Shown: piece after piece, positions 60,901 to 64,000 of the stretch
Layout of the letters: each line of letters begins with the position of its first letter
Position numbering within the stretch: the first letter of the stretch is position 1
Assembly: GCA_038501625.1 (NCBI GenBank)
Contig: JAZAYU010000172.1
Coordinates: 434,001-498,000 of the forward strand
DNA from: Corbicula japonica
Lineage: Eukaryota; Mollusca; Bivalvia; Venerida; Cyrenidae
Reading direction: 5' to 3'
DNA: 64,000 nucleotides
Notes under the pieces: generated by a model
Seen by the model: the letters and a program-made list of their open reading frames with translations, nothing else
What the model was told of the DNA's origin: nothing
Database searches by the model: none
Made by a program: the position numbers and the translations under genes

Positions 60901-63225
60901 TTGTCTGTATGTTGACTATTTTAAGATGTGTCGATTCTTGGTTTCTGGATATTAATCAAAATTGTTAAAGGTTTTACCGATGTATTAAATCTGGTAACTT
61001 TTGACATATGTTATACGCAAAAAATAATCGAGTCCGTTATTGAAGCAACCTTTTTCCAAAATGTGAAAATTTGCATAAAATTCTAGAATTTTATTTTCCT
61101 AGGAAATTCTCTTCAGTTTTAAATGGGCAGATAAAAAAAACTCGTTTTTATATTCTTTGTTTCTTACCATTAGCCTTAAGATTTCACTGCATACCGGTTT
61201 ATCCAATTTTTTTTTGTTATCGATGCATCGCCTAATAGATTGATTTAGGTACAAACGTATCCAATACCTTTTAAAATAAAATAAATAAACATAACAAAAA
61301 CTGTTCCACTGTTCTTATCATGTGTGTATAGTAGCTTTACATCCGAATGCTTTCGAAATCTTACAATTCTTAAGGAAACCGTAATATATACGAAATAGGA
61401 AATAATAGTAGCTAAACGTTGGTTTATTCATTAAATTCATAATTCATTAATAGGAAATATGTTTCATTCATTCAACCCGAACGCCGTTAATCTTTTTTAA
61501 AAATATTTCTTGCTTCTAATTAAAAACGTTGCTATATGCCTGCCGGCCATATCATTGCTTGTGATTTAAAGACTGTCATTACATATTTGCATTGGCACCT
61601 GTTGAAAAGGCTTTAGACAATGTTAATAAAGTGCCGGATACACAGTAATGATATTTATACCAAAAAGTTTCAGTGTAAATATGTTTATGTTATGATTTCA
61701 TCAGAGAGTGATATTGTTACTGAATAAACTCTACAAGTGGCAATATTTAGAATAGTGTTGAGCCGAATCAACATTAAGTACCTACTACGTATAAGTAATG
61801 GTTGCCAAACATTTGCACAAAACTTCGTTTAATAATAACTGCCAACTTCAGTTTGTACACAGCTACAAAATTATTCGTGTTCTACACACATTAATCTTAC
61901 TGCCATAAAATAACTCCTAATATTTACTGCGAAAAGTGGAAATCTATTTTAATCAATTAAAACGCGAACATCCGGAAAACACGCCTCCCCAAAAAACCAA
62001 AAAGCAGAAAAGAAATGAGAGTATGGGTTCATTAAATGTTTAAAATCAAAATTTATCTACAAACAATAAATTAAAATGAATGGGTTACATTCCTTGAATG
62101 GTCATGTGCAAAACATGTTGGAAATTGGGCTTTAAACAGGTTCTAGGGTGCACCAGCCTCACACTTTACCCTACAGGTTTACCCTACAGGTTCTAAAACA
62201 AATAAGAACAAGTTGTCTTGGCGAATAAACTGTAACCCACCCATCAGTACGACAATTTAACAAGCAAAAGCACACAAACATTATATTATAAATCAGTTAA
62301 AAAATTAAACAAGCAGTTATCTGGCGTTCAATTTGCAAACATACGTGTATGTTTGTATTTTAATTTCACTTCCGCATTATTTGATTAAAACAAAAGCTAC
62401 ATTGTAAACAATTTCATCCAAAGACGTTAACTTGAGGAAATAAAACCTTTATCGCATTCAATGAACATAGGGCTTTTTATACGGATGGCTCTTTTGATAA
62501 ATTATAGATTTGTCAAGACCTGATCGAAGTTTTCTTACAGGTTAATATTTTTGTTTGATGTTGGTATTAAAGATTAAGTTTTCGTTTCTTATTTTTCAGA
62601 CCTGCGGGGACAATCGTTGGAGCGGTGTTGGGAAGTGTAATATTTATTGCGATAGTTGTTTCAATAGTAGCCTGTTGTTTTTGTGCTTGTTGCCCGGGAT
62701 ACCGATATCGCAATCAAGGCACAATCATAACTACTCAACCAGGTATGTGATGCTAAAATTCGTGGTTTTGTTTGTTTGTTTGTCCTTTCGTTCGTTAGTT
62801 CGTTCTTTCGTTCGTTCGTTCGTTCGTTTGTTTGTTACAAAAGGTGAACACATTAAATGTATATATATTGAAAACACAAATAGTTGTGCCAACTGCTAGA
62901 TGTGCGTACGGCGTAGCGTATGTCCAACGACATCGGTAGAAATAAAACGGAAAGAAATAAGTTTATTTTACATCGATTCACTTCTATAAGTCTTAGAATG
63001 CTATTGCAATATGTAAGGGCATCGTTTATGTATTAAATGCCAGTTTATCCTAGTTGTACGCCATATATTTGTGTACTTAATTTGTTTACTGCAGGACCAA
63101 ACTATCAAACGATGCCAAATACACCTTACCAGGGCAATACCGGGCCATACCCGCCGCAAAACACCGGACCCTATACGGCAAAGCCAGCAGGCTATACCGA
63201 TCCTCCGCCATCCTATCAAGTGTGA
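57237..63225 (+). CDS. Gene D: Shisa/CYYR1-like six-cysteine single-pass membrane protein (146 aa, 4 exons)
   Basis: Exons are 57237-57282, 57542-57662, 62600-62742 and 63095-63225; introns are GT-AG with phases 1, 2, 1 (259, 4937 and 352 bp). The signal peptide is about 1-24. Ectodomain cysteines are 27, 38, 43, 44, 52 and 53. The transmembrane helix (about 61-81) is followed by ACCFCACCPGYRYR, as in B. The tail has NTGPY units and ends DPPPSYQV: PPxY followed by a class II PDZ-type C-terminus. It is closer to A and B than to C, although C and E lie between them. Intron 2 is swollen by decayed exon 2 junction copies, a dispersed repeat with a CT run, a palindromic MITE and a 2.1-kb pearl-like element. 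The 5' flank shares a block with gene B. The exon chain is firm because frame and phase match at all joins. Confidence 0.86.
57640..58120 (+). repeat. Decayed copies of the gene D exon 2 end in intron 2
   Basis: CTGTTGCAACTACACGTAAG at the true exon end recurs as ATTGTTGCAATTCCTGTCAA (about 57722), GTTGTTGCAACTACAAGTCA (about 57780) and CTGTTGCAACTACACGTAAG (about 58098). The last again contains an intact donor-like site. A forward R1 copy with a CT run (57835-58078) separates the third and fourth copies. Confidence 0.6.
57835..58078 (+). repeat. Dispersed repeat R1 with CT microsatellite
   Basis: GACCGTTCCGAGGAGGTAAC, a CT run at 57921-57986, TATGTGGGGAGGCTG and GATATGCATATTTCACCTCT. The CT run sits where other copies read GCTCTCTCTTCCT, so it is an expansion of that word. 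Confidence 0.7.
58129..58254. mobile_element. Palindromic MITE copy in intron 2 of gene D (partly deleted)
   Basis: AGACCAGTCTCAAATCTCAT, GCATCTGATTG, ATGGCGACTGGTCAGATGCT, and the end ATTTTTATCTTGGACCCTG. Much of the second arm next to the centre is lost. Confidence 0.65.
58628..60716 (+). mobile_element. Pearl/Helentron-like non-autonomous element with tandem core, in intron 2 of gene D
   Basis: The start TAGCTCACCTGTCAC folds with GTGACAGGATGAGC, followed by repeated GTCC. The core has about thirteen units of roughly 145 bp, each with CACTCTAGCGGTCGTAAT, TTCTTTAAACTTGGTCAGAA and AGGTCACTAGGTCAAATT. The end reads TGACAGGTGAGCGACCC followed by hairpin AGGGTCCTATGGACCCT and CTTG, between T runs. 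Pearl elements of bivalves have this layout (established family). Open frames in the core are by-products. Confidence 0.75.
60717..61964. other. Unremarkable part of intron 2 of gene D
   Basis: AT-rich intronic sequence; nothing recognised. Confidence 0.4.
61965..62290 (-). repeat. Dispersed repeat R1 in intron 2 of gene D
   Basis: AACACGCCTCCCCAAAAAAC, AGGTTCTAGGGTGCACCAGC, CACACTTTACCCTACAGGTT (with a short internal duplication) and AACAAGTTGTCTTGGCGAAT. It is a long copy in reverse orientation. Confidence 0.65.
62768..62840 (+). repeat. TTTG/TTCG microsatellite in intron 3 of gene D
   Basis: Runs of TTTG and TTCG tetramers directly after the donor region of exon 3. Confidence 0.85.
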
Positions 63226-63604
63226 GCGTCGTCATCCACTGGGTATAATCAGCGACCCGTTTTGAGAGCATTCATCGGAAATAATCTCCCTACTATTCAG
63301 CGGTCCAGAAAATCACTCTGTTGGTGATTAAATGCGCTTAGACGTCTTATCAAGTTCATAATGTTTAAAAGATTGCTATTTTAAGAAACTTTAATTGTCA
63401 TTTGTACGAGTACTTGTTTCAAATGTTTTGAAATGATCATTTTTATTTACTCGAATATTAAATATTTTTACTTTCACCCACTCACCGAATTGCTATATTG
63501 TATAGGTCTGATTTAAACTTTTTATTCATTATTGAGTAGTCATTCCGGCATAATATACCGCAAATATCAGTATGCTCATTTACTTATCGGATTGTTATTT
63601 AAAA

Positions 63605-63849
63605 TTAACTAGAAGGGTTTATTCCATTCATCACTGCACTGTCATCGATAAAAAATAAAAACATCAAAATCTATCTAACGGCAAATTGTATTTCAATTAA
63701 ACTTTTCACAATAAAATGTAACTGCATGTATCTTTATTTTACATTCTTAAATAAAAGTTAAAACAGTAAAGAAAAATAAGGCTATTGAGATTTTGACGGT
63801 TTTCTGTATTATCGATGAAAGTGCGATGACGACTGGTGTAAACCATTAA
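63605..63849. mobile_element. Short diverged relative of the TTAA palindromic element
   Basis: CATCGATAAAAAATAAAAAC and ATGTATCTTTATTTTACA match the left half of the 30296-30991 element. The right end inverts as TGGTTTACACCAGTC..TTTCATCGATAA. TTAA occurs near both borders, but the left one is displaced by a few bases. It lies 380 bp after the stop of gene D. Confidence 0.5.
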
Positions 63850-63865
63850 AAGGAACAGCAATACA

Positions 63866-63960
63866 TGTATGCATATCAGGAATAGCCTCATATAGATAAT
63901 CATAACAGAGCCTTTCCACACAACCAAAACCTAGAGGAAAACAATGCATGTGTTATTATA
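63866..63960 (-). repeat. Dispersed repeat R1 fragment
   Basis: TGTATGCATATCAGGAATAG and AGCCTTTCCACACAACCAAA match the terminal part of R1. Confidence 0.45.
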
Positions 63961-64000
63961 TGATTCATTTTTGATAAACAAACACCACAGGAATTTTTGA

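Overview
The window looks like nuclear DNA of a bivalve mollusc. It is AT-rich and intron-rich, genes are sparse, and it is full of short non-autonomous transposons. Two repeats point to bivalves: a Helentron-like 'pearl'-type element with a tandem-repeat core (58.6-60.7 kb) and a short element ending in a C-rich/G-rich hairpin after a 'gaccTTTGACC' stretch (15.4-15.7 kb). The species cannot be named from sequence alone.

Layout. 1-27.8 kb holds no gene I can support. It contains several inverted-repeat elements (0.45-3.05, 10.44-12.55 and 24.6-27.2 kb), palindromic MITEs, tRNA-derived SINE copies and degenerate tandem repeats. From 27.8 kb to the right edge lies a cluster of five multi-exon genes for small single-pass membrane proteins. 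Four are on the + strand: gene A 27836-34785, B 35960-37872, C 43773-46971 and D 57237-63225. A longer, divergent member, gene E, is on the - strand at 51416-55534. All exon boundaries were worked out by hand from GT/AG sites and frame continuity.

The five proteins share one plan: signal peptide, six-cysteine ectodomain (C..C..CC..CC), one transmembrane helix followed by juxtamembrane cysteines or basic residues, and a Pro/Tyr-rich cytoplasmic tail. All share the first three intron positions and phases (1, 2, 1). This fits the Shisa-like superfamily of transmembrane adaptors (Shisa, CYYR1, WBP1/VOPP1, TMEM92). The tails of B, C and D end in PPxY followed by a hydrophobic C-terminus. E instead carries about sixteen 'PY' units.

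The introns record much of the history. Intron 2 of gene A holds a 44-bp minisatellite that grew from the exon 2/intron 2 junction, so every unit carries a splice-donor-like site. A decayed LINE landed inside that array, and a palindromic TTAA-flanked element landed inside the LINE. Intron 2 of gene D holds decayed copies of the same junction and the 2.1-kb pearl-like element. No rRNA gene, functional tRNA gene or CRISPR array was seen. No similarity search was possible, so family assignments rest on motifs and architecture.
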